DNA of 64,000 bases from Heligmosomoides polygyrus polygyrus (taxonomy: Eukaryota > Nematoda > Chromadorea > Rhabditida > Heligmosomidae). The stretch is taken from positions 2,337,879 through 2,401,878 of the forward strand of contig OX377201.1 in assembly GCA_947396885.1 (NCBI GenBank). The letters are read 5' to 3'. The number at the start of each line of letters is the position of its first letter. Within the stretch, counting starts at the first letter, position 1. The notes beneath the pieces are model-generated. The model did no database searches and was not told the origin of the DNA. It saw only the letters and a list, made by a program, of their open reading frames with translations. Below, one piece after another: positions 28,874 through 41,168 of this stretch. The position numbers and the translations under genes were made by a program.

Positions 28874-29519
28874 TCACTTTAGAATGTAGATAGTAGGTCG
28901 CAGTAATTAAAGTACTGAATTTGTTGGGAATACCGGGTTTTTAAGACCTTAACATGTTTTTTAAAGGAGGAATTTGTAGCGGATATTTCTAGGAACAATG
29001 TCTTCTCCACGTCGGTTCGATTTTGTTCAAACTAGCTACATTTTTATAATGCATCCAGAATTACGGTACTCAGAATGTAACGAGAGACGTCGATATTTCC
29101 TCGTTATTTTTCATCCCTCGTCTCTTATCATTTTTTAATTTAAAAAATAGATAAAAATAGAATATTTGGCTGGGAACAACAAAGAGTGGACAACAACAAC
29201 AAAGTCGAAGGTCAACTACATCTACGAAAAAAGGCAATTTCCTATCCGAAGGATCCGATCAAGTATCCCATTAGCTTTTTTAACGACGCCTAGCTCCCCG
29301 ACCCCCCCCCCCCCCAATTGGGAATGTAATCGAGTTGTTGCCGGCGGCAAAGCTAGGCTAGCGGACAGAAGAGGCACCAGAGACATACTGCTGTATTGTA
29401 CTGGCAGGTCCATCACTTTTGAGGACAAACATGAGGCGATTGGAGAGAATAAGGTCGCGTCAAGTGCTGGTGGAAGGTCTTTCAAGATCAGGGGCTTAGA
29501 AGTACTGGCCCATGGTACT

Positions 29520-29700
29520 CAGTCGACAAATATTTGCTCCGCTCACGAACTGGTTTAGTGCCACCCACTGGAAGAAGGCGATTTGTAGAATGTCAGAGCA
29601 GCCAACGATGTCCAATAAAGCATCGTTAAAGACCAGCACGAGCTGCTTAGGGTCCCGAGTGGATTGTCGTGGTGTTTGCCTGCAAAGCGATGAGCGATGA
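29520..29700 (-). other. possible exon-like open frame, unknown
   Basis: Minus-strand frame reads QLVLVFNDALLDIVGCSDIL, then QIAFFQWVALNQFVSGANIC, and ends at TAA near 29500. It is preceded by a splice-like cgctttgcag at about 29692. No family recognised. It could be a 3' terminal exon or a retroelement remnant; nothing ties it to the charged-protein exons upstream. Confidence 0.25.
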
Positions 29701-30074
29701 TTCGCGCGCAGAGGATGGCTGTTTTCTACCATTACGTCGACTTTTCGACTATATTTTACTATAATTCGAGCTTTTCAACTATTACCGTGTTAGGTTACGT
29801 CGCGATTTTATGCTTTTCATTTATTTTACTTCGAATACGTTCCACCTCTTCTTTCTGGGAAGTTTGCAATGTATTTTGATTTTTTCAACTGTAGAATGGT
29901 ACTGGTAAATAGAAAGGAATTGCTGGATATACATACATAGAGTGAAAGGTCTTCGGACGATCAGCCAACGACGTCGGTGACACGTCTTCTGAATCCAGAC
30001 GCTTGTTGTGAGACATCGAGGACACGTGTTCCGAATCCGCACAATGCCCTCCCCCCACTCGTTCCTGCTTCTCA

Positions 30075-30335
30075 GGACAATTTTGGTTAGTAACCGTCAA
30101 CCAATTGATTTGAAACCCGTTGGTTAGTAACCGACCATGAAAGGGTTTGAAACCGTCCATGAAAGGGTTTAGAACCGAGCACGAAAGGAGGCCACGCCCC
30201 TCGCAGCACGTGTTGCTATTGCTCAGCGAGGGGCGTGGCCGCCCTTTCGTGTTCGGTTCCAAACCCTTTCATGGTCGGTTACTAACCAACGGGTTTCAAC
30301 CCAGTTGGTTGACGGTTACAAACGCAATTTTGTCT
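30075..30335. repeat. long near-perfect hairpin
   Basis: The arm 30075-30205 (ggttagtaaccgtcaaccaa ... cgaaaggaggccacgcccct) is the inverted copy of 30225-30335 (gaggggcgtggccgcccttt ... ccagttggttgacggttac), separated by about 25 bases. A cgtcttctgaa-type module flanks it on both sides (29985 and 30575) in direct orientation, and also occurs at 58780-58890 and 59235-59270. Confidence 0.7.
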
Positions 30336-30933
30336 GATACTGGATCCGCTTGCTGGTCGGTCCATACTGGTCCCCCCCTTATTGCTCCCACCTTCCGGCT
30401 CACAAATCCTGGCCCTTCGTTGTTGTTCCTATTGACCCGTTACCGGTCCCTTCTTGCTGGTTCCCTCACCCTGTCCAGGTCGTTCTTCCCTGCTCGCTGC
30501 TCTGGTCCCTCTCAGAGGTCCCCCTCACTGCTCTCGCTTCTAGTGCTCCTTCCTCGCTCATGGCAGATGACGGTGACACGTCTTCTGAACCTCGATGCCC
30601 GTTGCGCGACATCGACGTCTTTAGAATTCGGGTGCTTAGAGACGGCAGGAAGAGCCGGCGCTTTCCCTGCTGCAGCAACTTTTCACGTTGAGTGAAATTT
30701 TGCCCGCGTGGGATACGGTGAAGCGTTTCTCACGCCGTTAAGATCACTCAAACGTCATCGATGGCTAACTCAAGGTAGATAAATTGATTTATAGATAGAT
30801 GGGTAGTAAGAAAAATGAGAAAGAAAGGTCTTCACCACGAGTACACCTCCCCCTTCCCCCTTTTAAAACTCATTGCGCTCGTGTACATACCTAAACTGTG
30901 GGGAAACCAGACAAAATTTAGAAAAAAAATCAC

Positions 30934-31359
30934 GCGAACCTCTTCAGCAGATGGCTTCTGCTTTCCCACAGCCTTCTCGGGTTGCTTTTTGGGCTCCATC
31001 CTCCGCCTTTCTTCAGATTTCGGTGGCTGCTCGGGCTCAGCCGACTTTTTCGGCTCCTCTTCAGGTGGCGGTTGCTCCGGCTCGTCCTTCTGCTTAGGCT
31101 TCCGATAGTGTTCTTCTGGTTGATCGTCTTCGTCGATTTCGCGCTGTGCTTTTTGAGCCGCATCGTCCGGATCTTCGGGGACATTGTCGTCCTTAGCAGC
31201 GCGGATTCGACGGCGTTCTCTGGAGCTCGGCGACGTCTCCAGACTGCGAGTGTCGGAGTCGTCGTCGCTGTGCTGAAACACCGACACCTACAGCTCGTCG
31301 TTAGTACTACTACATTGCCTAAGGAGTAGAACAACAGCTACCTGCGAATTGGGCCGCAT
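30934..31359 (-). CDS. highly charged, probably disordered protein; 5' exons only
   Basis: Unrecognised gene. Exon 1 is 31359-31342 (MRPNSQ), exon 2 is 31287-30934 (118 codons, phase 0), separated by a 54-base intron with gtagct/ctgtag borders. Exon 2 is almost entirely charged or proline: VFQHSDDDSDTRSLETSPSS, then a basic stretch, then repeated acidic/Pro/Lys blocks such as EPEQPPPEEEPKKS. The composition suggests an intrinsically disordered region, not an enzyme. The likely donor is cgc/gtgatt at 30933. Downstream exons were not identified. A 3' splice site (cttctcag at about 31400) lies upstream, so either the ATG at 31359 is the start or the frame (VDHVRSFCRCAAVG) extends further. A strong codon pattern and a proper intron argue for a real gene, but the function is unknown. 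Confidence 0.5.
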
Positions 31360-31609
31360 TCCCACCGCAGCACAACGACAGAATGAGCGAACATGATCTA
31401 CCTGAGAAGCATCGGCTATCACTATCAACAACTGTTCAGAGAAACACCTTCAATCATATGATGTGACATGAGATCTCGGATCTCATGGGACCTATGCCGG
31501 CCTGTCACAAGGGCCTGTCGCCTGCACTCTAGTGTCCGCGTTCGGCTCGGCTCGCAAATGCGGCAGTCTCCGGTGGCACCACGTGGAGGAACGGACATCA
31601 CCACCATAT

Positions 31610-32620
31610 TTTTGTTATTTTGTATTTTTTATTTATATTTACTTATGTTTGTATATGTTTGTGTATTTATTTTATATGTATTTTTAGTTCATATAACTGC
31701 TATTCTGATCTTTGTTTATCTAGTTACTTTATTATTTATTCACTATTTTTTGTTTTTATATTTTTTATTTTACGTATTTTTTGTTTTGGTCTTTATTCAT
31801 CGAGTTAGTTTATATTTTAAACTATTAGCTAAATTAGTGTATACATTTAGTATTAGCATTATTATTTTAGTTTCATCTAGTTTTAGTTTCGTTTTATTTT
31901 TAGCTATTGGCCAATTTTAATAGTTTATTCTGATTTTTAAATACATTTTTAAATTTTAATTTTATTTTAATACCTTAATATGTAATATAATTTATATAAT
32001 AATAATTATTATATATTATTATATTATATTATTATATATTATTTATTATTTAATTTATATAATAAAATAATAATAACAATTTTATTGTTTATTGTGTTTT
32101 TATTTTATATTTAAATTTTCTATTTATACAATTTTCTGTTTAGATCTTCGTTTTGTCTAGTTTGTTTGTGTTTTTATTCACTAGCTAAACTAGTTCAAAA
32201 ATTTAATAATTTAATTTAAATTTTTATTTCTTATTCTGCATATTTTAGTCTATTAGTCTTTTAGTCATATTTTTTATATTTTTGTATTTCTAATACATAT
32301 TTTAGTTTTATATGACAGGAATTTAGTTTAGTTTAGATTATTCAGGTTGAAAGTATAACTAACTGTGATTTCCTTCTACATTTTATTTTTTATATTATTT
32401 TTATAGTCTATATGCTTATTTTTTTATATTTTTATAGTTATAAATTTCTATCATTTAAATGACAGAAAATTAAATCATTTAAATGATTATTATTTAAATA
32501 TCATATTATTACATAAATATAAGTAAACATAAGTTTTACATCTTTAGTATCTTAGTAAGAGATAAATTATCGATAAATGATTTTGATAAATTGTTAGATG
32601 GATGTCTAGTTGCGATCAAA
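31610..32620. repeat. very AT-rich low-complexity DNA
   Basis: Simple T-rich/A-rich runs with ttttattt and tatatt motifs. The long Phe/Tyr/Leu-rich open frames here come from base composition. Confidence 0.7.
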
Positions 32621-32660
32621 ACTCTTGCGCCAGGCGGGACTCGAACCCGATTTTGATAAA
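32600..32660 (-). repeat. tRNA 3'-half-like relic
   Basis: Minus strand gggttcgagtcccgcc is a perfect B-box/T-arm-like sequence, but no matching 5' half or acceptor stem is present. A related relic (ggtttgagtcccacct, minus strand) is at 62240-62290 with the same flanks (gttgc(g/a)atcaaa). Confidence 0.45.
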
Positions 32661-33199
32661 TGAAATTATATAAAAAATTATTAATATAAATTAAAATATA
32701 AATTATAATATAATATAATTTGCAAAATAAAATGTAAAACTTATGTAAAATTTTATTTTTATTATTTTTATTCAAAATATTTTTATTTTAAATAATAAAT
32801 ATTTATTATTTTATTATAGTTTTGTTTTTAATTTGTTTTTATTTCATATATTCTGATTTTTTAGACTTAGTTAGGTTACGTGTTATAGTTTTAGTAGTTT
32901 AGTTTAGTTTAGTTAAATTGAAGGCAATAACTAATTGCGATTTCCTTGTTGTTATTGTTATTCACTGAGTGCTTCCTTTTTGTGTTTTGTGTTGTTATTG
33001 TTATTATTGCTATAGGCGCTGACGAGCCCTCTGAGACCAAAGCTGGCGCCTGATGTCACCGTATCCGAAGAAGTCGCTAGAGGAAGGGCACGATTCCGCA
33101 TCGAAGACGACGACCGGGCGTTTCTTGATGTAGTTTCGAATTCTTATTTGTACTTGTTCATTGTGTCAAAGGGAGAAGAACGACGTCATTCAATCTCCT

Positions 33200-33472
33200 T
33201 CAGCCCTCCGGGGTGTGGTGCCAATTCACCACAATCCCCGGAAGGGCTGGAAGGCTTGGTTGACCTGGTTGGAGGCCACCGAACCAGGTCACCGGGAATC
33301 GATCGCACCAGCGACAACCGCCGGCACCTCCTCCGACTGCGCTTCACGCGCCCTTCAAAAACCCAAATACGGCGCGTGAAGCGCAGTCAGAGGAGGTGCC
33401 GACGTCTGTCGCTGGTGCGATCGATTCCAGTTGACCTGGTTCGATGGTTTCCGATCAGGCCAACCAATCCTT
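33200..33472. mobile_element. two SINE fragments head to head
   Basis: 33200-33352 is a minus-oriented SINE head and middle; 33372-33472 is a plus-oriented head. The heads (ggcgcgtgaagcgcagtc at 33372 and its complement ending at 33352) face each other across 19 bases, forming an inverted repeat inside AT-rich DNA. Confidence 0.7.
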
Positions 33473-33519
33473 ATTGTTGCTGTTGTGCTGTTTGGGCTTT
33501 TTAAATATATATTGTTGTT

Positions 33520-34205
33520 GTTGATTTTCCTTGATTTTTGATTTTTGTTTACTTATTTTATTTATTGTTATCTTGTTTTGCTTATTTTATATTTTTCATT
33601 AATAATTTTAATTTAATGCTTTTACTTTTATTTTTGAAATTCTTGTTTTTTCTCATTTTTTAGTTTTAAAGTTTTATTTTCAATTTTTCTGGTTTTAATT
33701 TTAATTTTAATTTTTTCTGTATTTTTATTTTTTATTATTTATTTACGTTTGTTTTTATTTATAACTACTTTTAATTGTATTTATATTTATATTTACGTTT
33801 TTATTTTTATTTTTGGGTATATTTATTTATATTTATTTATTTTTTGCTTTTATCTTGTATCTTTATATTTTTTTTAATTTTAATTTTAATTAATTTTGGT
33901 TTTATTTTTAATTTTGTTTTATATATTTTTACTGTCATTTTATATATTTTTATTTTTATTTTTTATTTTTTTAGTATTCATTTAAATTCACATTTTTATC
34001 CTTATTTTGATTTTTAATTATATTTTTATTGTTTTTGAGATTTTTCTAATTTCTCGTTCTTAAAATTTGTGTAATTTTTTAAAATTTTTATTTCCTTTTA
34101 TTTTGGTTTATTTCAGTATTATTTTTAAATTTTTATTTATATTTCGTTTTTATTTTTTATTTATATTTATGTTTTTTCTTTTTTAAAATTTATTTTGTGA
34201 TTAGG
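33520..34205. repeat. very AT-rich low-complexity DNA
   Basis: Dominated by tttattt/tattttta runs; continuation of the block at 31.6-32.6 kb after the SINE pair. No gene. Confidence 0.7.
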
Positions 34206-34741
34206 AATAAGCTGCTCACCTACCTTTGTACCTGGCGCAGAAGAAGTGGGGCAGGTGCTCGGCGTCGTCGATGTGTCAGCAAAATATAGTGATCAGTTCT
34301 GATCTACCGGGGACTCTCTACTCACTTACCTGTCCGATGAAGCACGGTAGACCGGTGTCGCGACACAGCGTGGCCCACGCTGCCAGCCGCTTATATAGCC
34401 AGGAAATGAGGTCGGCCTGCGCTAGGAGCCATGTACAAGCGGGGGGGGGCAGTTGCCTCGAGGAAGGGTTTCTGTTCGCCACGGGTCAACCGACCCAGCG
34501 ACAGCCACCGGCACCCGCTAGTTTTTGAATTCTCGCACTTAGGCCCTGGTGTTCTGTGACAAAGGGGGCCGCGCGCAGTCGACGACGAGACCTCTTTGAA
34601 GTCCAGAGCCATATTGTGTGGGGGATTTTCCATTGGGACAGCGAAATGATTTCCTGTGGGGCGAATTCTATCTCATTGGTTTTTGGAAATTGCTTCTTCC
34701 AAGATCTGTGAGAAGTGTTCAGAGTGCAGGTTCGTCTTAGA

Positions 34742-34888
34742 ATGAAGGATAATGGACGACATGCCCCAATCCTTTTTTAGGATGAGCCACACGTTCTACT
34801 TCTACTGGATGTCGTGGAAGCGATCTGAACGCGTATTTGGCCATACAATCGCTTGCGGTAGCCTGCCGATGGACAAGTCAGCATCGCC
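34742..34888 (-). mobile_element. SINE fragment (3' part)
   Basis: Contains the family 3' part in reverse (gatgtcgtggaagcgatctg, tatttggccatacaatcgct, ccgatggacaagtcagc). The tRNA-like head is missing. Confidence 0.6.
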
Positions 34889-35302
34889 TAGCCATCACCG
34901 GCCCATAAGCGGTTCAAACGAGCTTCTTCACCCCACGTCTGGCTCCAAGTTCACTTGTGCGACGAAGACAGGAGATATCTGCACAGAGTTGCTGCCTTCG
35001 CTTATTATATTGAGGCACTTGACTTCAAGCGCTAATGGAAATCAATTAAATCAATATGGATTTAATTAGAATAACTCACGTAGTTCTGATAAGTAGTGCA
35101 AAATTATTGCTGCTCGTGCTGACCGCAGGCTGTTTCTTTTGTTTAATACTCTTGTTTAAGGGTTCTAGACCTGTTACTGGAGCCCAGTAGGTCTTTGCTC
35201 GACTATGATGTTTCTGTGTATAGTCCCTACGTGGTTTTGAAAAGAAACAAGATTGAAGGTCGCCGCCAGTCAATTCCCTTGTATGATACGCCGTGCATTC
35301 TA

Positions 35303-36210
35303 TTAGGGTCGGCCAAAAGTAATGAGACAAATTCAACATATTTCTTTATCTCTTTATAACTCAATGACAACTCAACGGTGCTGTGGAATCTATTCGCCAT
35401 TAAGGTCGATGACCTTGCTGCCATCGATAAGCCAACTTCCTGATTCCATCCTTCCAGAACTGCTTAGGCCAGGTGCTGATCCACTGCTCGTTATGGTTGT
35501 CGAGGTCTGCTTGCGTTCTTGTGCTCCTTCGACCATGAAGTCCTATAGCTTCAATAAGGAGTGGTAGTCGCACTGTGAGATGTCCGGCCAACACGGTGGG
35601 TGACGCATGTGATCGTAGCCCAGCTGAGCAAGCTTATTCGTGGTCACTTCTGCCCGATGGGGTGCGGTGTTGTCGAAGAGGAGGACTTTCTTGAAGCGCT
35701 GAAGTCGAATAAGTGCGAGTCGTCGGTCCATCTCTTCTACTATTTTGTTCACCATGGTGATGTAGTCCATCGTCGTGCTTTTGGAATACAGATTCCAGTA
35801 TACCGGTCGCAGACTAAAAGTCCCAGAAGGTGCTTCTCACCGTGAACATCTCGCCGAACGAAGGTCGGTAACGAGTCACCAACCTCACCCAGACTCGCTG
35901 CTTGGCAGGGTTAAGGTAAAAGGAAGACGTACTTCTCATCTTGCATGACTATTGGGTCCAGGCTGCTCGGGGTTGGGAATTGGGGGAGGTTTGCGCGACA
36001 CAGGTCGACTCGTCAGACTGGGGTTTCGGCATGAGACAGACTGGAGTTTTGACATGCTTCTGGAAAGGGCGAAGGTGGTCACTTCTCAGATGGCCTTCAT
36101 TAAGTAGCAAACAAACATACAAATACGAGAAGCACGAAACCGGACTCCAGTCACGACATATATGACCACGGCATGGAGAGTCTCATTACTTTTGCCCCCC
36201 CCCCCCAATA
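35303..36210 (-). mobile_element. Tc1/mariner-family (MaT-like) transposon, internally deleted
   Basis: Inverted ends: ttagggtcggccaaaagtaa at 35303 and, inverted, ttacttttgccccccc at 36187-36210. About 0.9 kb, shorter than a full element. The right end contains a C13 tract. Confidence 0.75.
35320..35960 (-). pseudogene. transposase fragment of the 35.3 kb element
   Basis: Minus strand: LLFDNTAPHRAEVTTNKLAQ, then LGYDHMRHPPCWPDISQCDY. This is the transposase catalytic region, with the D of FDN and the D of the W/S-PD motif. Frame changes lead to a C-terminal piece (FWKDGIRKLAYRWQQ). The N-terminal DNA-binding part is absent. Inactive. Confidence 0.7.
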
Positions 36211-36283
36211 CATCACGAGATATGGTGAAGCAGCGTGAATGCATATTTAGGGCTCGAATGGAGTGAAGCGAACAGAACAGACA

Positions 36284-36289
36284 TTTATT
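36284..36289 (-). promoter_or_regulatory. poly(A) signal of lipase gene 1
   Basis: Canonical AATAAA on the minus strand, 38 bases after the TGA stop. Confidence 0.6.
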
Positions 36290-36326
36290 CTCTCCGCAGA
36301 AGTCAAACGAAAAAGAGGACACGTCG

Positions 36327-39300
36327 TCAGTAACATCCTCGTGCTCCGTATTGGCTGACAAGTTGACTGAAGTACTGCCTGTGATCGGAGATGCTTGTGT
36401 GCCACACACCGTTACTGCAGTTGTTGTCCTCGCCACCTGCTTGAAATTTAGATTAGAAGATTAGACCCAAACGTTCTTGAAGTAATATTTTCGACATTAA
36501 GTCTGTAAAATGTTAAAGATTTGCGCTAAGTTTCCCTTCAGGACCTACTGTTTGGGAGACGGTAGCAAAGCCGCTCCATACGTTGCTACGTCGGAAATCA
36601 ACATGGATATGAAGATCAGAACGGAACAGAACATTTACTGAACCAAAAGTTACTCAAAATCAGTTTTCAACAAAAACTACAGCAAAAAGTTGGCTTTTTG
36701 AGAAATGGTAAAAGTGATTTCTTCGAAGATTTTCATAATGTGGAAAGTTTTCCTTTCTCAAAACGATCTAGCATTTCACTCACAAAAAAAGCTACTGTAT
36801 ATTCAAACCAAATATTGCCTACTCCTACATAAACCTATTTTGTAGTTAACTTCACACATATCCTTTTTCTATAAGAAAATCTTCTAACTTATAGTTGAAT
36901 ATTTTTGCCGATGAATTAAATGAAGATTGATGCGGGAGGCTCATTCCAGATTTCAACAATTTCCACGACCCGAAAAAGATTTTTGAAAATAATTTGAGTG
37001 TGGTCTTTGGGGATGAATTCTAAGATTATCAAAAAGCAAGAATGGAGGGTGTGAAGAACGGCGTTGTTTTAAGCAAGCGACAGGCTCTGCTTTAAAGAAT
37101 TGGGGGATCTATCCTAGTCCGGGGGCCACATAATTAAAAAGTATTATATGCAACAAATCCACTTGAGACTTACCGAGCAACATGAGACTACGGAACAACA
37201 TGGGACCTAAAAAGAGAAGTCACAAAGAAAAAAAAACGAAAAAATTACATTTGTTGCGGTTGTAAGCAGGCAAAGTTGTGTGCTCTCCTCACCATGTTAG
37301 ATCCTGGTTATAACATGTCAGGCGGCGGTCAGCACGCGGCATGCATCTATTCCGTCGCTCTTTGCCCACCGAGACGGTCGTAAACCGCAGTGATTTTTTA
37401 TTTTTTCTTGTTTGTTCGTTCGTTTTTGGTTTCTTTTAGGTTCCAACTCGTTCTCTAAGAGCAGCTCGGTAAGTCTCAATTCATTTTGTTGCCTACTTTT
37501 TAGTTATGTGGTCCCCCCCCCCCCGAACTAGGATAGATCCGAATTGGAATACAACTATCTAGGGAGTCCTATCAGACTGCGCAGATCAGATGATGTGTAC
37601 CTGAACAGATGGTGAAGTTGGCAGGAGGCATGCCCTGTTGGTAGAATACCTGCAAAGAAAATTGCATCAGGACTTTACTGACGCACCAACTATGTATTAG
37701 CTATTAGATTTTGTCTCAAATTCACAGGAGAGGTTAAATAGGCGCCAAGTAAGCAATATTGCTATTGGAATTGATATTGTTATTGTCTTTTTAGTTTATT
37801 TTCCAGAAGATCAGAGACGCTTTCGCATAGGTCAAATCGTCGAAAATTAGGTGGGCCGGCCACATAATGGGCTTCGGAGACACCCGCTGGACGAGAGCGT
37901 CACCGACTGGTTTCTGCGGGATGTCAAGAGAACACCAGCGCGCCCACCAACGCGTTGGTCGGACATCTTCGTTAAAGCCCTGAACGACCGATATGACGCC
38001 TTTCATGTCCCTCGAGTGAGGAGGATCCCTTGGAGCACTATGGCACGCGACAGGGACGAATGGAGAAGCTGCTGGCGCCCGATCGAGCAAGTCGATGATC
38101 AACAGGACAGGAGGTATTACAAGTGATTTTCCACAAGCCAAGGAGCAAGTATCTAATTTTAAAGGGCGTTCTGCACGTTCAAGCGATTCGCGGGCAAAAA
38201 AGCAACTGAAGGCTTTGTCTTTCTTACCATCAGCTAAAGAGTAATGAGTTGCAGAAAAGGATAGAATATATATATTTATTTATTTTGGGAACAAAGTCGT
38301 AGAAATTGCAAGGACTAACCTCCTTTCCGTGGTGGTAGTACCCATTGTCGTTCTTCACCGGAATATGAGGTACGATATCATGCCAATGAGTTACCCGATA
38401 AGAGAAGTCTAGCTGGAAACATTGACAGGTTGATCTTTTCTATCGAAGGTGAAAAAATCCTAAAAAGCTGTCAATACTCTGTATTGTAACTGATCTCTTT
38501 CGGGTGTCGAGCGTTCTACCCCTCATCCCCTTGGCCCGCCCATCCCAACCCCCTGGGCTTGCTCGAGAGTCCAATGGCCGCCTTACGAGATAGTGGAGAC
38601 GCAGACATTAGCCACGCCTCTGTTTAAAGGGCGGGGGATAGAACGTCACTCCGCCATCTCTTTCTTCATGTTCTCAAGCCCAATCATTTCGTGAGAATTC
38701 AAGACGTTGGTTCGGTTCATTATGGAAAGGCCCATGCATTTTTAGGGAAATCATTAACTTCTATAGAGTTAAAAAGTCGGTGGTATTTTTGGTCTTTTTT
38801 CATTAGAAAGTACGCTCAGAATTTCTCATACAACAGCGGAAGAGCTTTCTCACCTGAGAATCGTGATTCAGAGCGAAGAGTTTATCGCCGGTTCTCGGCT
38901 GCCCAAACGTGACCAGCTTCACCTTACTTCGCTCGGCTAATCCTGTGGCGACTAGGTACGAAGCGGCCAACGAAGCCATAGCTCCACCGAGTGAATGTCC
39001 TGTGACCTGGAAGGCCAGTTCTATGTTGGCGAAAACTGAATCAGGCTCTTCACATGCTTAGGCTTTCGGAATATTCTCATTTTAGACTTATCCTAATCGG
39101 AGGGTGCATATAGTGATTTGCATCTCCAACCCGTTGTTTGAGTTTTTAGGAGACCTTTGACCGCTGTCCCAAAGTGCTACCTTTTACATTTGAATTTGGG
39201 GGATGTGGTTGTGTGGCATAGGGTGACGCGCGCAGGAGATACATTACGGTTGCTCCCTTCCGACTAGGATAGATCCTTCGTCTTTCCTGGCATTTCGAAG

Positions 39301-41104
39301 TCAACTTCGCGGTACGGTATAAAAATGCACAAAAAGGCTTACTAGAGTCAAACTTCCACTTTCGCTAAGATTCTCATTTTATGATACTGCAGCGCTGAAG
39401 TGTATAGGAAACTTGCCCAAATTTCATAATCCGGGTGGGCGGATTTGAGGTTGTGAAAGTCCTCTTTCATGCCGGAGTCCCAGATATTCAAGAAGGCATC
39501 ATGGAAATATTTCGACACTTGGCCACCATAAATCCAAGTGCTCTGAAATGAATTGAAATTCATTTCATTCTCATTCATCATTTTATTCTCATTCATCGTT
39601 TCATTCCCATTCATCATTTCATTCTCATTCATTGTCGATACTGTTTTTTATGTTTTTTATATGCTCTTGATTGGGTTTTCAAGTAACAAGAAATCGGCTG
39701 ATCGCCGTTGCCGTCCCTTCCCGGCAGATGCCTCCTCTACCCACTACCTATTTGTTACTTATGCACTCCTGCTATTTTTTTTCTTCTCTTTCATTATCAA
39801 GAAGGATTCCTGGCCTTTTCAGCACTTTCAGCAATTTGAGCCATCTCTTAAATTTCTCAGCTCATCACGTCCAATCTCTGTTGTTGTTGATTCTGTTCCC
39901 TATGTTTTTTTCTAAGATCTGATTGGATTAGTTTCAAAATAAACAAATAAATAAATAAATGATTCGAAAGCCACATGTAGTTCTTTCATGACATTTTGGA
40001 TAAATTGGACACTTTTCACGTCAAATCGGACACTCTTTTATGCTCGCCTACGAACTTTGAAATCAAATTGAACGTCTTCCAAATCAAGATGAGCTTCTTG
40101 CAGGTTGAAATGGACCAAAGACTTTACAAGATGGTTAGAATAGTTTTTTGTTCAAGAAAAACCCAGAATAACTTTTTTTTTACTTCAGCTGCCAAATGAG
40201 TGAAATAATTTCATAAAATTTTTATTTTTTGAGTGAAAGTTGTAAAATAAATTTTTTGTTAAGGCACAGCAAGACAGCAACCATTTCGTGCATCAAAAGG
40301 CTGAATCGTGCATGTACTCGAAAAGCAAGCCGCAATGTTTGTTTGATTGATAATGTAAATACTGCTTACATGCAGAAAGAAAGTTAGGATATGTGTGTTT
40401 TGTTTACAATTGTTTCTGTTGCACCGCTTGCAGGTATGAAATTGCATGCAAACAGAAATTTTGCTATCCATCGAATAGAAACCGCGAAGTTTCGGACGGT
40501 GGCATGGCGCAATCTCTGTTTTGGCAATATAAAATGGTCGCCTCCCTGCTGTTTAAAACAAGTTTTAAGTCATTATTTTTCCTCAAAAAATAAAATTTTC
40601 ATAAGATTTCAAACTTAGTATATGTTTTCTTGTTGGGAAGCAAATTAAAACTTCAAAGAAAGCTATACTAAAATTTTCCTTGAACAAAAAATTATTATAC
40701 CATTTTTGGAGAGTCTCTAGTTTGATGTAAAAAAAAGCTCATTTTAGTTTGGAAGTGTTCGCTTTGATTTTAAAAGTTTTAGGTTAGCATAGAAGAGTGT
40801 TCAGTAATCCAATACAATAAATTATTCTAGCTCTTTTGGAGAGTTCCTAGTTTAATGTACAAGGAGCTCATATAAATTCGAAAAAGCTTGCTCTAATGGA
40901 AAAAGTTTTTAGGCTAGTCTGAAAGTGTTCAAGTCAGCCTAAAAATTGTGCAAACCACAATCCTGTGACACGGCATTGTGTCACACGGATTGTGTCATCC
41001 TTAATACGCGGATCTATCGCTGTTAGTGTTACATTTTAGACGTAACCCACAAAAGAAAGCGTACAAAGAATTCAATGAGAGTAGCAGCCATGGTTTTCAG
41101 AACT

Positions 41105-41168
<64 letters not shown>

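Noticed and set aside
29222..29558. Open frames on both strands around a C-tract
   Set aside because: No motif, no splice-bounded structure, and a homopolymer run in the middle. Left as unknown.
30147..30695. 182-codon plus-strand frame next to the charged-protein exons
   Set aside because: Its first part is the hairpin at 30075-30335. The rest has no motif, and overlapping frames on both strands are open.
31468..31920. Long hydrophobic open frame that could look like a membrane protein
   Set aside because: Phe/Tyr/Leu/Ile come from T-rich low-complexity DNA that continues beyond the frame. No start context or splice sites.
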